Origin: Cheilinus undulatus
Lineage: Eukaryota; Chordata; Actinopteri; Labriformes; Labridae
NCBI RefSeq assembly: GCF_018320785.1
Contig: NC_054869.1
Location: 38,839,789 to 38,903,788, forward strand
Direction of reading: 5' to 3'
Length of the DNA: 64,000 nt
Each line of letters opens with the position of its first letter. Position 1 is the stretch's first letter. The notes below the pieces were generated by a model, which had not been told where the DNA came from, did no database searches, and saw nothing but the letters and a program-made list of their open reading frames with translations. The translations under genes were made by a program, and so were the position numbers. Below are positions 11,129-22,296 of the stretch, piece by piece.

Positions 11129-14100
11129 GTAGAGTGGGTTCTAAGTGCTTCATATTTTCACCTTTTTATTCTCACATTGAACATATTTTATCCCCCCCTT
11201 TCAGCTGCAGTGTGTGCGGCAGAGGTTTTGCGTACCCCAGTGAGCTCAGGGCCCATGAGCTGAAGCATGAGAAAGGTCAGGAGAACGTTTGTGTGGAGTG
11301 TGGTCTGGATTTCCCCACATTGGCCCAGCTAAAGAGACACCTGACGGTCCATCGCGGCCCCACCCTGTACCGGTGAGCTCAAAGATTATTCTTCTTTTGC
11401 TTATCTGTCTTATCAAAGCAACAATCTAACACACTGGAAAGCATTTCAATTTTTTTGTTGTAGAGACTAGGACGAGAAGATTGGTACCACTCACTGACCT
11501 GACATACCAGATAGACTGTTTCAGATATCCGTGGCATGGAATACACAGTATTTCACATCCATCTGCAACACCCCATAGATGGTGGTGGTTAAGGGTGGAA
11601 CCATTAAAAAACCCCTAATGAAACAAAACCAACATTATCATGTCTTTTACATTTATTTTGGGCCAATCAGAGCAACAGGACATATGAAATAAAAGGCCTG
11701 TGCCACCCCTGGAGTAAACAAAACTCAACAGGCCACTGTTATCTTTGTTTACTATCAGTGGGGCCAGTTGGTAAATAAAACTCTAGCCGAAGCCAGTCAG
11801 GACAAGAGCTAAAAACATAATTACCATCAAGAAAGGCTTTCAGTGCAGCTCTTTGCATGCTTTAAATAAAGAAATATTGCCCAGTTCTGATAAAACTGAT
11901 GCTATAACTGCATCCAGGCTAATCTGTTCACAGACTGCAGTTGCTTCCACTAAATCAATTGAAGGTACCGCTCAGTCTCCTCCTCAAGCAGTTCAGCTTT
12001 GCAAAATGGTTCAGACTGATGACAGACACGGGATCTGGCCAATCCATCTGCTTTGCAAGGTTTATCTCTCATGCTTGCACACTAAATGTGAAGCCTGATG
12101 ACCTAGTTAGCTAACAGCTAGCCTGGCTTGCAGTCACCATAGACTGAATAAAAAACATAAATGTACACTGAGATATGGCACATTTTAGTTTTTGAAGTGG
12201 AGTTAGGCTGAATCCCAATTCTCCCCTTAACCCTCAATCTTACCCTCAAGCTCAACCCTCAGTCTTAACTTGCCCCTCAAAACCAAGTGTGGGCCATCTC
12301 ATGACTTAGAAATGGGACACCCCTTAATAGCAGTTATGATTTCAGAGGGCAGTTATGTGCCAAAACCGCATAGTCTGTCTATTCAGAGCAAGAAGAAGAA
12401 AAACGAGACGGCACGGTCACCGGCTTACGATCGAAAAATAAAAGTAAATGTTACGCTACAAAAAGGCAAATAATCCTTAAAATAACATTAAACTAAGATA
12501 TTGGAGTAGTTTTCGAAATTTTTAGATCTCTATTAACAAAGAAATACTTACATTTGTAGCTTGATTTCTTGATAATCTTTCTTATATCATTCAAAATGAT
12601 AGCTTTAAAATGGTTAAAGAAAATAAAATAGAAGAAGAGAAGAAGGAAATTTAACCATCTGCAAACATTTAAATGTCTTAGTTTACATGAGCGTAAAGGA
12701 GCAGGAAGAAGTATAAGAAAAACTTCAGTAAAACACATTAAAACAAACTTCACTGATCAAATTAAGTCATGTCAGAATGCTTCAAAGACCCCCACTCAAG
12801 TGTTAAACATTTTCAGCTTAGAGGTGCCAGTCGATTACACTTCCAGACAGACTTGGGTGTTTCCAATATTCTCATTCAATTAAAGCTCATTTCTCTTCTA
12901 TCATCTCAGTACTCTATGTCTCCTCTCTGTCTGAGATATTATATTATTGTACACCTGTTGTTCCTGCAGGTGCACAGAGTGCCAGAAGACTTTCCAGTAC
13001 CCGAGCCAGCTTCAGAACCACATGATGAAACATAAAGACATCAGGCCGTACATCTGCAGCGAGTGTGGGATGGAGTTCATCCAGTCGCACCACCTGAAAC
13101 AGCACACGCTCACGCATAAAGTAGGTTCCCTGAGAGATTTTTGAAAAGCATTGTGATAGTGTTTTGTGGAGATTTGAAACATTTTGGAAAGTGAATAAGG
13201 ATTCAAGACAAAAGCCTTACAGGTTGTTTTGGCAGATTTCTCAAAGTAATTTAATTACTGTCCTCTGTTAGATTGTCTTAAGTGTTTGTGTTTCTGTGGC
13301 TCCACCATTCAATTAATTATATTCTAAATGTCTTTACACACATTGCCTGGAAAAAATTTTAGACTAAACAAAAAAAGGGTAGTGAGGTAAAGACAAGTGG
13401 CAGAATAAGCTGACTTTGAAGCAGAAGAATGACTCCTCTGTTGATCACATTTTTCACACCTCTACTTCTTCATTCTGTCGTTCCTCAGGGGGTGAAGGAG
13501 CACAAGTGTCGCATCTGTGGGCGTGAGTTCACCCTGTTGGCCAACATGAAACGCCATGTCCTCATCCACACCAACATACGGGCCTACCAGTGCCACATGT
13601 GCTTCAAGAGCTTCGTCCAAAAACAGACTCTCAAGGCTCACATGATTGTCCACTCAGACATCAAGCCATATAAATGCAAGGTTGGTTCAAGATAATGTCA
13701 GAGATTTGGCACTTTACTTTGTGATGTGGCTTTTACTCTCTCGTGGCTGGAGAAAAGTTCAACTGTGATAAAATGTGCAGAATAAAAAGAAGTGACGGAC
13801 AACCATGTCCTCTGGAAAATTGCAGAAAACGAATTTAGGTGAAGTTTTTACAGAGGAACAAAGACAAAGAGCATTTAGTTTATGTTTGTGTGTAACCTGA
13901 GTGCAGATGTTTTCAATTAAAAGATGATTAAAGGATCTATGTGCACCATCCAAAGGACATTTAAAATACATCATTTGCCACCACTAAATCAACATTTATG
14001 GCATCTATAGCCACCAAAGAAATGATATTTAAAATGTGTCTGTTACTACACGGCTGAAAATCCCCTAAAAGATGTCTTTGCTATAACTGACAAGATTTTA

Positions 14101-17100
14101 AATTACATTTAACCATTAACCAGTATTTGACCATTATTGATATTTAACTAACCATTAGTTAACCATTAACAAATAAGTTACTAACTACTACTTAACCATT
14201 AGTTGACCATTGCCCAATGAATGGATATGGTACACTCATTTTCAATAGTTTGCAGGTGATGAAGGTATAACTAACTAGTTAGCATTGACCAATTAGTTAC
14301 TAACAAGTTTACCATTAGAGGCATGTAAAATAACTACATGTTGACCATACCGAGTGTATAACTCACTACAGGTTAACATTAATGATTGAATAACTGACTA
14401 CTTGTAAACATTACTAATGTATTACTGACTACTAGTTAACCTTTAGTTAACCAAACCTCAACAAATCGACTTGGTACAAAAATTTTGAGTAGTTAGTAGA
14501 TAACAAATGTTTAACTTACTACTAGTTAACCATTAACAAATGAGCAACTGACTACTAGTTAACATTAAGTTGATGTAGCTTAATGAATGTGGCTCCCGTG
14601 AGCCTCCTCTCAGCTGGCAGAAGAAAGGAGGGTCCGGACAGGAGGGTGGAACCGAACCTGGGGGCGGTGCCAACTCCCCACATGACATCATGAGGGGAGA
14701 ACCTGAGAACGGCTTGTTTCAGCACACATTTTCTGAAAGGGGGACAAAGAGAGGGGGTGGGGAGGGATGGATTCTTATGATTCTTGGGGGGATTGTGGAC
14801 AGGCCAAGGGCACATATTTTTCCTAGAAAAGCCTGACAAAGTGTATTTTGCACAATATTTGACCTTTAATGTTACCAAGTAGATACAACCCTTAATAGTT
14901 AACTAGTAGTTAGTTGCTAATTTGTTAATGGTTAACTATTAGTTAATTATACATGCCTAAAAGCAACTCAAAATTTGTGTCCATTATGTGTTTGTAGGTA
15001 ATGGTTAACTAATAGTTAACTCGTAGATACTTACTCATTCATTCATGTTAACAAGTAGTTTGTTCCACATTCCTTAACAGTTAACTAGTAGTTATTAATT
15101 TGTTAGTGGTTAACTATTAGTTAGTTATTCATTAGTTACCTACAAACAATTTGTGTACCTTATCTGTTTGTTAAGTAGTAGTTAACTAATTGTTAACTCA
15201 TGGTAAGTTTTACATTCTTTAATGATTAACAAGTACTTGGTGACTCATTCTTGAATAATAACTAGTAAGTACTTATTAACTTTTCCAAATTTTTGTAGCT
15301 TATTTGTTTGTTACATAGTGGTTCATAATGGTTTACTGGTAGTTTCTCTTTCGTTACCAACTAACGATGCATAATTAGTATACCTTATTGTGAAGTGTTT
15401 GTTATCATTTCTACTAGATGTTATTGGAACATCTGTATCTGCCAGATGATTCATCATGCTTTCACAAACATTAACAGGGTTTTCCAGTTAGATATATAAC
15501 AACTACAACAACTAAATTATTGAGCAGTGCATCAAAGTCACCACCAACAAAAAATAAAGTACTTTATAACTTTATATTTGTATTGGTTGAGAAGCGGTTC
15601 CTCAGTTTAAGTCTTTTTCAAATCAAATTGAACTTACTGGAATGTCCCATTAAAATTAAATTAGAAAATAGGGGAGGAAGATGGTCAACAGAAAAACAAT
15701 CCCCTAACTTAACATGGCAGATATTTTAACCAAAACAAAGAAGGTTCTCTTACTGTTGCTTGTAGTATCAGTTCCTATAAATATCCAACCATAACCATAA
15801 CATGCGCCATATCACAACTATAAATGGAGGTATTTTCAATGCTTACTCTGTATGGTTTTGGAAGGAAGTGAAAATGTCATTGTCCTTTATTACTAAGGCT
15901 TATCAGGCTGATTATGTTACCTTTGAACTGTGCCAGGTGAGCTGAATCCAGTGTGCAATATAAATTAAGAATATACACACCTCTGCATGCACCACTACAC
16001 CACTGAATGCATGTATGCGTTGCATGTAGAAATAACCATGGAAGAAGATAAAAGATGGATGAGGGAATAGTGAGAACATCATGGGGTTCTTGAAGTCAAA
16101 CATAATACATGCAATCAACAGGTGATTTTGTATCGCTTAGAAAAGTTCAGAGAAAGATGCAGGAATGAACTGGTTAGACATGCTAAGCTAATCTAAACAT
16201 CTGTTGGTCCAAGGTTACTTTTTTGAGATGCAGCTGAGTGTACAACTGGGTGAAGTTTTGTTTGTTTGTTGGTTTGTCTTTACCTTTATTTGCTTTTGAC
16301 TTAAAATAACAGGAAACATAGGGAAATATTTGCACCAAATTGCAAAGTATTTGGATCAAACCTGAGGTTGTCATGGGATTGCTTCTGTATTTGGGACCCT
16401 GGTTCCACCAGTTGAGCCAAACAAGTGCTGTGGAAAAAGATATTTTGTCATGTATGCCAAACTATTTCTTTAATTGTAAGGTGTTTTGTTAAAGACTCCA
16501 AAACTCCAGGTGCTACCTGTGTATATATATATATATACATAAAAGGATAAAGGTGTCACATTCATGGTAGCCACATTTTCCTGGAGCGTCTGTTTTGACC
16601 TTGGTGTTTGGTGTGAGGACTCAGACGATGACCAGATAGCAAAGTGACTTTTTGGCAGAAGGACCCTCCTCATCCATAGGAAGGATATCGCCGCACAAAC
16701 TGCCTCTCTAACAATGGCCCGCCGGCCTCCCCGGAGAACAGGGCCCTCAAATAGATTTCATCTCGCTTTCTCTGCTGCTGGAGGGAGCTTCCTGTTTTCT
16801 CACGGTCCTCTTGGACAGTTTACAGTCCCTCTCTCCTCCTGAAGGAAAGGACCACCCTAATAAAAAAGAATGCAGAGGAAGGACAGCGCAGGAGTAGCCC
16901 TTCCCTGTTCTCCTCCTGGCTCTGTCTCCATGTTGCTTCCTTTCTCTCTCTGTTTTTCTTGTGTGTGTGCATGTGTCAGGGAGAAGGGGGGGGGCGGACA
17001 AAGAGAAAAAGAGGAAAACAAGGATAGAAGGAGGGAGAAAGGGCGTGTGTCTATGTATATCTCAATGCCTGCACATTCATTCATGATTACATATCTCTAC

Positions 17101-18706
17101 AGCTTCACTGCATTCTCTGAATAAGTCATTTACTAAAGGAGTTTCTGGAAGTCAAACAAAAATAATAGAGGTGTATTGTTTCTGTCTATTGTTTCTCTTT
17201 CCTCAAATAGTTTTTACTGCAGCCAAGTGGAGAGTAAAATAAATTTACCCAATGTTTGCATGGAAGTTTAGCCTTAATCACCAATTCTACTGTTTCTTAC
17301 TCAACTTCACTGAATTTACAAAGTAAACAATGCAGTTTGTACTCACTCGACTAGATGACAGCCAGAGGCACTCTTTACCTTTAAAGTTGAGCTTTCATTC
17401 ACAACACATAGAATCAGAACCTGAAAAAGGACAATTTAAATGTGGCTTGGCAATGTCTTACTGAAATAAGCAGGGACGTCCCTGAAAAAGACATCTAGAC
17501 GTAAGCATATGTTTCATAGCAGCTGTTAACCCTGCGCTGGGATTTTATGTGGTCTTCCACTTTGTGGCTGAGTTGCTGTTGTTCCTAAATGCTTCCACTT
17601 TCTGTCAATTTTTTTTTTTTTTTTTTAGGAATTTGGGTTTTGGGTTTTTACAAAATAGTGCAGAAAAGCATCTCTGCTTCTGTATGGCACATGCAACAGG
17701 CAGCAGGTTTGAGGTTTTGAAATTGTTTCTCATTTGGTTCCTGACAACCTAACCTGTCGTATAAATGTCTGTCTTGTCTTGTAGCTTTGTGGGAAAGAGT
17801 TCAACAGGATGCACAACCTGATGGGCCACATGCATCTCCACTCAGACAGCAAACCCTTCAAATGCCTCTACTGCCCGAGCAAATTCACCCTGAAGGGAAA
17901 CCTCACCAGGCACATGAAGGTCAAACACGGCGTCATGGACCGAGGGCTGGATGAAAGATGTAAGACTGCACTCATTATTACTCATGCATATTCACGCATT
18001 TTTGTTGCAAAAGTTGCTTGTTGTCATTGTTACTTCTCTGACTTCAGTGTTTAGGCAAAGAGGACGATACTGCCTGTCCTCTCCAATGGGCCTCCTCACG
18101 CGCTTCAGCCAAGAGGAACCATTTGATCTTTCCCAGAAGCCCCCGGGTCTACCCGGCCTCCGACTCTCGCAGTCTGATGGTGAGAGTGTCCCCGGAAGCT
18201 CGTGTCAGGAGGAGGATGAGGAGAGTCTGTACAGGAGGAGCCCGTACAGCCCTGAAGTGGACCAACACGAGCCTGCAGGAGAGGAGCAGTACCCTCCTGA
18301 GCTGGAGGAGAGAGGACGGGGTTCTCCAGCTGAGCTACAACCAGAGGAAAAGAGACAAAAGTATCAGGATGGGTTAGAAGAAGAAACGTATGAGAGGGGG
18401 GCAGAGGCAGAAGGGCAGCCTGGCGCGCTAAGAAGTGAACAGGAGCATCTCCTAGAGCAAGAGGAGACAGATTATGAGTCTGATTCAGAGTTAGGAGAGG
18501 ATCATGAGACAGGCTTGTATGATTCTGACTCTGATTCAGAGCTAAATGATCAGCCAGAGTCAGACCAGGATGAGCAAAGTGAAAAGCAGAGTCACAACAT
18601 TAGTGGCAAGACGAGACATGAGGCAGAGTGGAATAAAGCAAGATCAGAGACAGGTGAATTCATGGGAGCAAAATTTGGGCAGGATGGAGAGGAAGAAGTC
18701 AAATAA
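10098..18706 (+). CDS. znf366: Zinc finger protein 366 (DC-SCRIPT), six coding exons
   Basis: Join 10098-11128, 11205-11372, 12970-13120, 13489-13680, 17785-17959, 18048-18706. This gives 2376 nt and 791 aa (human about 744), with GT-AG introns and consistent phases. The protein is a nuclear transcriptional corepressor; the mammalian orthologue (DC-SCRIPT) acts in dendritic cells and on nuclear receptors through CtBP and other corepressors. Residues 1-258 are proline-rich, with a polyglutamate run and a sumoylation-type VKQEP site near 161. Eleven C2H2 fingers follow at about 259-563, linked mostly by HxGxKP-like spacers. PFDLS at about 597-601 is the CtBP-binding motif. The remainder is very acidic. 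The finger array and the VKQEP and FDLSQK landmarks identify the family firmly. The ATG at 10098 lies 5 nt inside an exon with a good polypyrimidine acceptor. The C-terminal tail differs from the mammalian one. Confidence 0.95.
10394..10423 (+). repeat. (GAG)n run coding polyglutamate
   Basis: A nearly pure GAG repeat within the first znf366 coding exon, translating to a run of glutamates in an otherwise proline-rich region. Confidence 0.9.
11205..11372 (+). other. znf366: znf366 coding exon with fingers 4 and 5
   Basis: The preceding intron is only 76 bp. The split serine codon (AG/C) restores the start of finger 4. The exon ends with two bases of an arginine codon before a GTGAGC donor. 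Confidence 0.93.
11755..12075 (+). repeat. Unclassified interspersed repeat, copy 1 of 2
   Basis: It shares long runs with 48815-49135 in the same orientation: CCAGTTGGTAAAT, GAAGCCAGTCA, CCAGTTCTGATAAAACTG and GATGACAGACA. It lies in the znf366 intron between the finger 4-5 and 6-7 exons. No family is recognised. Confidence 0.65.
12200..12320. repeat. 'CCCTTAACCC' interspersed repeat, copy 1
   Basis: AATCCCAATTCTCCCCTTAACCC and later AAATGGGACACCCCTT have the arrangement of a common fish DNA repeat. Relatives lie at 35212-35330 and 58370-58500. Confidence 0.5.
12970..13120 (+). other. znf366: znf366 coding exon with fingers 6 and 7
   Basis: The CAG acceptor ends at 12969 and the donor GTAGGT starts at 13121. 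Residues QKTFQYPSQLQNHMMKH and the following finger match the mammalian protein almost exactly. The exon ends in phase 0. Confidence 0.93.
13489..13680 (+). other. znf366: znf366 coding exon with fingers 8, 9 and start of 10
   Basis: The TTCCTCAG acceptor ends at 13488 and the donor GT is at 13681. It encodes 64 codons starting GVKEHKC, with FTLLANMKRHVLIH and FVQKQTLKAHMIVH fingers. Finger 10 is split after its first cysteine. Confidence 0.93.
14100..15395. repeat. Foldback structure: two inverted arms around a 300-bp core
   Basis: The left arm (about 14100-14574) is built from units like TTAACCATTAACAAAT and ACTACTAGTTAAC. The right arm (about 14886-15395) carries the reverse complements (ATTTGTTAATGGTTAAC, GTTAACTAGTAGTTAG). 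The core at 14575-14885 is GC-richer and unlike the arms. It lies in the 4.1-kb intron before the finger 10-11 exon of znf366. Imperfect tandem repeats within inverted arms are typical of foldback-type DNA elements. The family is unknown. Confidence 0.65.
16521..16538. repeat. (TA)n microsatellite
   Basis: About nine TA units in a znf366 intron. Confidence 0.85.
17525..17610 (-). mobile_element. Short fragment of a Tc1-type element
   Basis: TGGCTGAGTTGCTGTTGTTCC followed by AATGCTTCCACTTTCTGTC matches the same part of the elements at 32870-34015 and 53915-54835. Only about 85 bp remain, followed by a poly-T run at 17609-17628. Confidence 0.6.
17785..17959 (+). other. znf366: znf366 coding exon with rest of finger 10 and finger 11
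   Basis: The acceptor TTGTAG ends at 17784 and the donor GTAAGA starts at 17960. It encodes LCGKEFNRMHNLMGH and the last finger with the atypical HMKVKH ending, followed by GVMDRGLDER. Confidence 0.93.
18048..18706 (+). other. znf366: znf366 last coding exon, CtBP motif and acidic tail
   Basis: The ACTTCAG acceptor ends at 18047 and the stop TAA is at 18704-18706. The exon begins with a split leucine codon and contains PFDLSQK (CtBP binding) and QSDGES, both shared with the mammalian protein. It continues as about 170 mostly acidic residues rich in Glu, Asp, Ser and Gln. Confidence 0.9.
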
Positions 18707-18944
18707 TATGAGAAATCAGAGGATAAGAAAGAGAAAGTATTCATTTCTAAATAGACCTGATACTAAGGAAGTGCTGTGTTAGCTTTACACAGTATTATGA
18801 AAGAGAAACATATCATTTTGTAAGTAAAGCAAAAAATGAATGTTACTGACATACAAAGCTGTGAAGCATCCTGCATGTAAAGGATGTAATATTGATAATT
18901 ACTGACCTGTCAATATGCAATGGGTGTAGATTTTTCTTTAGTCC

Positions 18945-19090
18945 TTTATTGTCAGGGAAGACAGTTAATGAAGTCAGAAACAGGGATGAGAGAGTGGTGA
19001 AGACATGAAGCAAAGTGCCAAGGGTCAGAATTGATCTCAAGCTGCCCGCTTTCAGGACCACAGCCTCCGTATCCCAGGGTGTTACTTTTT
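18945..19090. repeat. Interspersed repeat in the znf366 3' UTR
   Basis: GACATGAAGCAAAGTGCC and AGGACCACAGCCTCCGTA match the reverse strand of the fish repeat seen degenerate at 7490-7640. If the poly(A) site at 19639 is used, it is part of the mature transcript. Confidence 0.5.
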
Positions 19091-19638
19091 TATAAATAAG
19101 ATAACAATGATGATGATTAAAAAAATAGATAAAAACATTTTTAATGTTAACAGTTTTCCTTCCAGATAATTTTGTGATATTGGAAACAAATGTAGTGAAT
19201 ATTTTCCTATTTTGTGTAAATGCAATACAAACAAAAGTGTGTCTTTGCTTGCTCCTCTGTAAAGGCTTCAACATGATTTTCTTTTTTTGTTTGTTGGTGG
19301 GGTTTTGTACTTGAAGTAAGGATTTGGTCAAATGCTGTATTTGCAAAATGTAAAATATTGGATGTATTAAGTGTAATTTTTAAATAAGATTTTGTTTTAC
19401 TTCTTTATTCAGGGTTGGATCCAGCGAGGCCATATTTAAAATCTGACCTGCCACCTCAAAACCCTTAATGATGACTGGTTAATTGTCCCGTTAGGGAAAG
19501 GACTAACTGTATGCTAACATCTATCTGGTCTGTGATGCAACAGGCTGTAGCTTTCTTTGCATCTTAATATGACAGGTTTCCCTTTGTTTGCTCTTTTATT
19601 GTGACTGTGGATATACATCCTCTTTTTTTACTTTTAAG

Positions 19639-19644
19639 AATAAA
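19639..19644 (+). terminator. znf366: AATAAA poly(A) signal of znf366
   Basis: A canonical hexamer about 930 bp past the stop, followed within 25 bp by a GT-rich stretch (TGTTGTGTTGC) that could be the downstream element. Confidence 0.55.
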
Positions 19645-19669
19645 GTTTAGATGATTTACAAGCTGCCCC

Positions 19670-19975
19670 TCTGTTGTGTTGCTTTTGAAAATCAACAAAT
19701 ATACAGAAATATTACATATTTTACATACTTTGTTGTAGTAATCTTAGTAAATTAGACACAGTTAGTGAAGGTATACAGTACTTCTCTCTTTTGTGGCTAC
19801 AGAAGTGAAAGGAAATAGGGCATTTTCTTTCAGTAATGGATTACTTTTATGATAATGTAACTAATAACAGAATGCGTGATTTTTAAACTAACATGTTACA
19901 GTACTCGTTACAAAAAAAGTAATCTGAGTACTCCAATGGATTACCTTGTAACGCATTATGTCCAAAATTGCTTAC
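19670..19975. other. Spacer after znf366
   Basis: AT-rich. Around 19880-19960 it resembles another fish repeat end (GTACTCGTTAC, AGTAATCTGAGTACT). No gene. Confidence 0.35.
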
Positions 19976-21105
19976 TGGCCACTTTATTAGGTATACCCAT
20001 TCACCTGCTGCATTACTGTTCATTGCTGTACACTCCTAGCAGACCACTCAGGTCCTCTGAACAGGGTCTCCTTGCCATCCCTTTCATTTGCTTGAACATG
20101 TAGGGTGATCATGCTTTTGAATTTGTGGCTCTGACAATTTGGAACTCTCTTCTACTGCATCCAGTAATGCATTTGAAAAGGAGCTTTATACACATCTTTT
20201 CAAGTTGGCTTTTAAACAGCTCATAGTTTAATTTCTACATTTACAATTCTTTTGTGTTGTGGTTTATTTTTTATGCTTTGTTGTTTTTATTATCATTAAA
20301 AATGATCTGTGACATTGGTCCATGAAAGGTGCTACAGTATATTACATCAGATTTACTTACTAACTTGCTCACTTACATACTTACTAAATAAAATATCTAA
20401 TCAGCCAATCACATTGCGGTAACCAATGCATGTCATGTAGACATAGTTGAAACCAAGTATCAGAATGGGGTAAAAATGTAGTTTAAGTGACTTTGAAAGG
20501 ACCATGGCTGTTTGTGGTCTGGCAGATTTTCATGTTGTTAACACTAAAATCTGCCCCTTGGATTCAAATATTGCAGCAAGAATTATTCTTCTGCTGTCTA
20601 ATTTTAGTGAGCCTCTGTGAATTGTAGCCTCAGTTTGCGGTTCGTAGCTTACAGGAGTGGCACCCAGATGTCTCGTGTGCTCAGAGATGCTCTCTTTCAG
20701 ACCTTGGTCTGAGTGGTTATTTGAGTTTATGTTGCCTTAATAATGCTCAAACCAGTCTGGTCATCTGGTCTAACCCTGTCATAAAGAAGTCATTTGGCCC
20801 TGAGTTATTTCTTTCCTCTGGACTATTCTCTGTAAACCCTAAAGATGACTGTGTGAAAAAATTTAAATAGATCAGCAGTTTCTTCAGTGCTCTGACCAGC
20901 CTGTCTCATACGAACAGTCATTCAAAGTCAGTTAAATCATGTGTCTTCTCCATTCTAGTGCTTGGATTGAACTTTAACAGATCACCCAGACCATTACTGC
21001 ATGCCTAAATGCTTTGTTTGCTGCCATATGATTGGCTGATAAGATATTTATGTTAATGTGCAGTTGAACAGGTGTACCTAATGAAGTGGCTGTTAAGTGT
21101 AAAAG
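19976..21105. mobile_element. Composite Tc1-type element remnant with inverted ends
   Basis: The left end GGCCACTTTATTAGGTATACC and the right end GGTGTACCTAATGAAGTGGC are inverted copies of each other. A segment from 20385 (AATCAGCCAATCACAT...AGTGACTTTGAAAGG) follows the start of a known Tc1-like fish element. Its inverse (ATATGATTGGCTGATAAGATATTTATG) lies at 21030-21055. No intact transposase remains. The layout suggests two copies in opposite orientation, or one large internal rearrangement. Confidence 0.6.
20120..20340 (+). repeat. Possible LINE 3'-end fragment
   Basis: The string of TTTTCAAGTTGGCTTTTAAA, T-rich tract and CATGAAAGGTGCTAC, then a TTAC(T) simple tail at 20345-20385, looks like the 3' terminus of a fish non-LTR element. 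It is inserted in or next to the composite Tc1 remnant. Confidence 0.35.
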
Positions 21106-22290
21106 GTGAAAAAGTGGGGTTCATCCCGGTGTTTGTGCTCACAGACTCTTCCCCAGCCCCTCATAGGTCAGCACCTCATTTGAGCCATCCCAATCACGAA
21201 AGTCTTTGTCTGCATCTTCCTTTATTGGCTCAGTTTTTGGAGTTATTACTGAAGTTTTATCACATGGCTGCCTAATACAGGTCAAACATAAACTACTGGA
21301 TAAAAACAAAATAAAGAGTTCAACTCATAAGAAACCTGTTTCTTCAGCCCACACATACCCTAAAGAATTAAAGCCCTGATAATGAATCTCTGAGTCTGAC
21401 ACAAGCTTTTTATCATACCAGGGATGATTGCTTCGAGTTTCAAAAAGCTTGCCTTTCTCCTCCTGCTTCTTTTTCAAAGCAGAGGAAGAGGAAGAGAAAA
21501 CACCTCTCCCCTTCTCTCTTTTAGGTTGTGATCAAACAACGGTGACGGACACAGTGGGTGTCCCAGACAAAGGCCTCGTATGTCTGTGTGACTCAGAATG
21601 AAGCATTGTTTCTCCTCATTGCAGAGGTCCCTCTGAAAACAGATACACTGCTGGAATAAAGATGGAGTAAAGTTATTTGTCATTACGCAGAAGAAGATGT
21701 GTTATCAGACAGAGCATCAGGGCAATCATGTCTCATGCCTACATGAAGTGATGCAGCAAAAGGTCATTTAGGGTAATATTTCTCCCTGAGCAGAATGCAG
21801 TAGTCGATGCTGCACATTCCCGTTACACCTAACTTTATCGTGCCAGTTCAGGTAAACAGCGAGTCATTTCTAGTCATATAAAATGCAGAACAGGAGCTTC
21901 TCTTTTTCTACCAGTGACGACCACCGTGTCTGAAAGGGCGAAACTGCAAACAGTTTGAGGAAGTTCTCACATCCTCCTCTCCTTTCCTTTCCTCACCTAC
22001 ACGTTTCAATCCCAACCACCAGCTCAGAGAGGAACCACAGAGATCATCGTTTGTGTATCTGTTTTTCCCGTAGAAAGTCAGCTTCTTTTAGGCAATCAAT
22101 TAAAAGCACATCTAGAACAATTTATAATGCAACTGACAAATCTAAGCATTAGAATTTAATCTAGAGACTATTACACTACAAAATAAACCCAAAATATCAT
22201 TCAAACACTTCACAATCAATATGAATAACAATAAAACTGTTGAATAAGAACAAAAAAAATATTTAAAAAAAGCTAAAACATGCAGTGAGC
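21106..22290. other. Intergenic sequence, no gene seen
   Basis: No splice-bounded open frame and no recognised repeat. Some GC-richer stretches occur (21480-21600, 21900-22080). The ptcd2 gene expected in this spacer from the human order is not visible. Confidence 0.35.
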
Positions 22291-22296
22291 ACACAG

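Larger units (their letters stand above)
18707..19665 (+). other. znf366: znf366 3' untranslated region
   Basis: AT-rich sequence follows the TAA, ending near an AATAAA signal at 19639-19644. A repeat copy at about 18945-19090 sits inside it. The end point is inferred from the poly(A) signal and not from transcripts. Confidence 0.55.

Noticed and set aside
18843-19346. A 167-codon minus-strand open frame
   Set aside because: It lies in the znf366 3' UTR, crosses an interspersed repeat and shows lysine/phenylalanine-rich AT-driven composition with no family resemblance.
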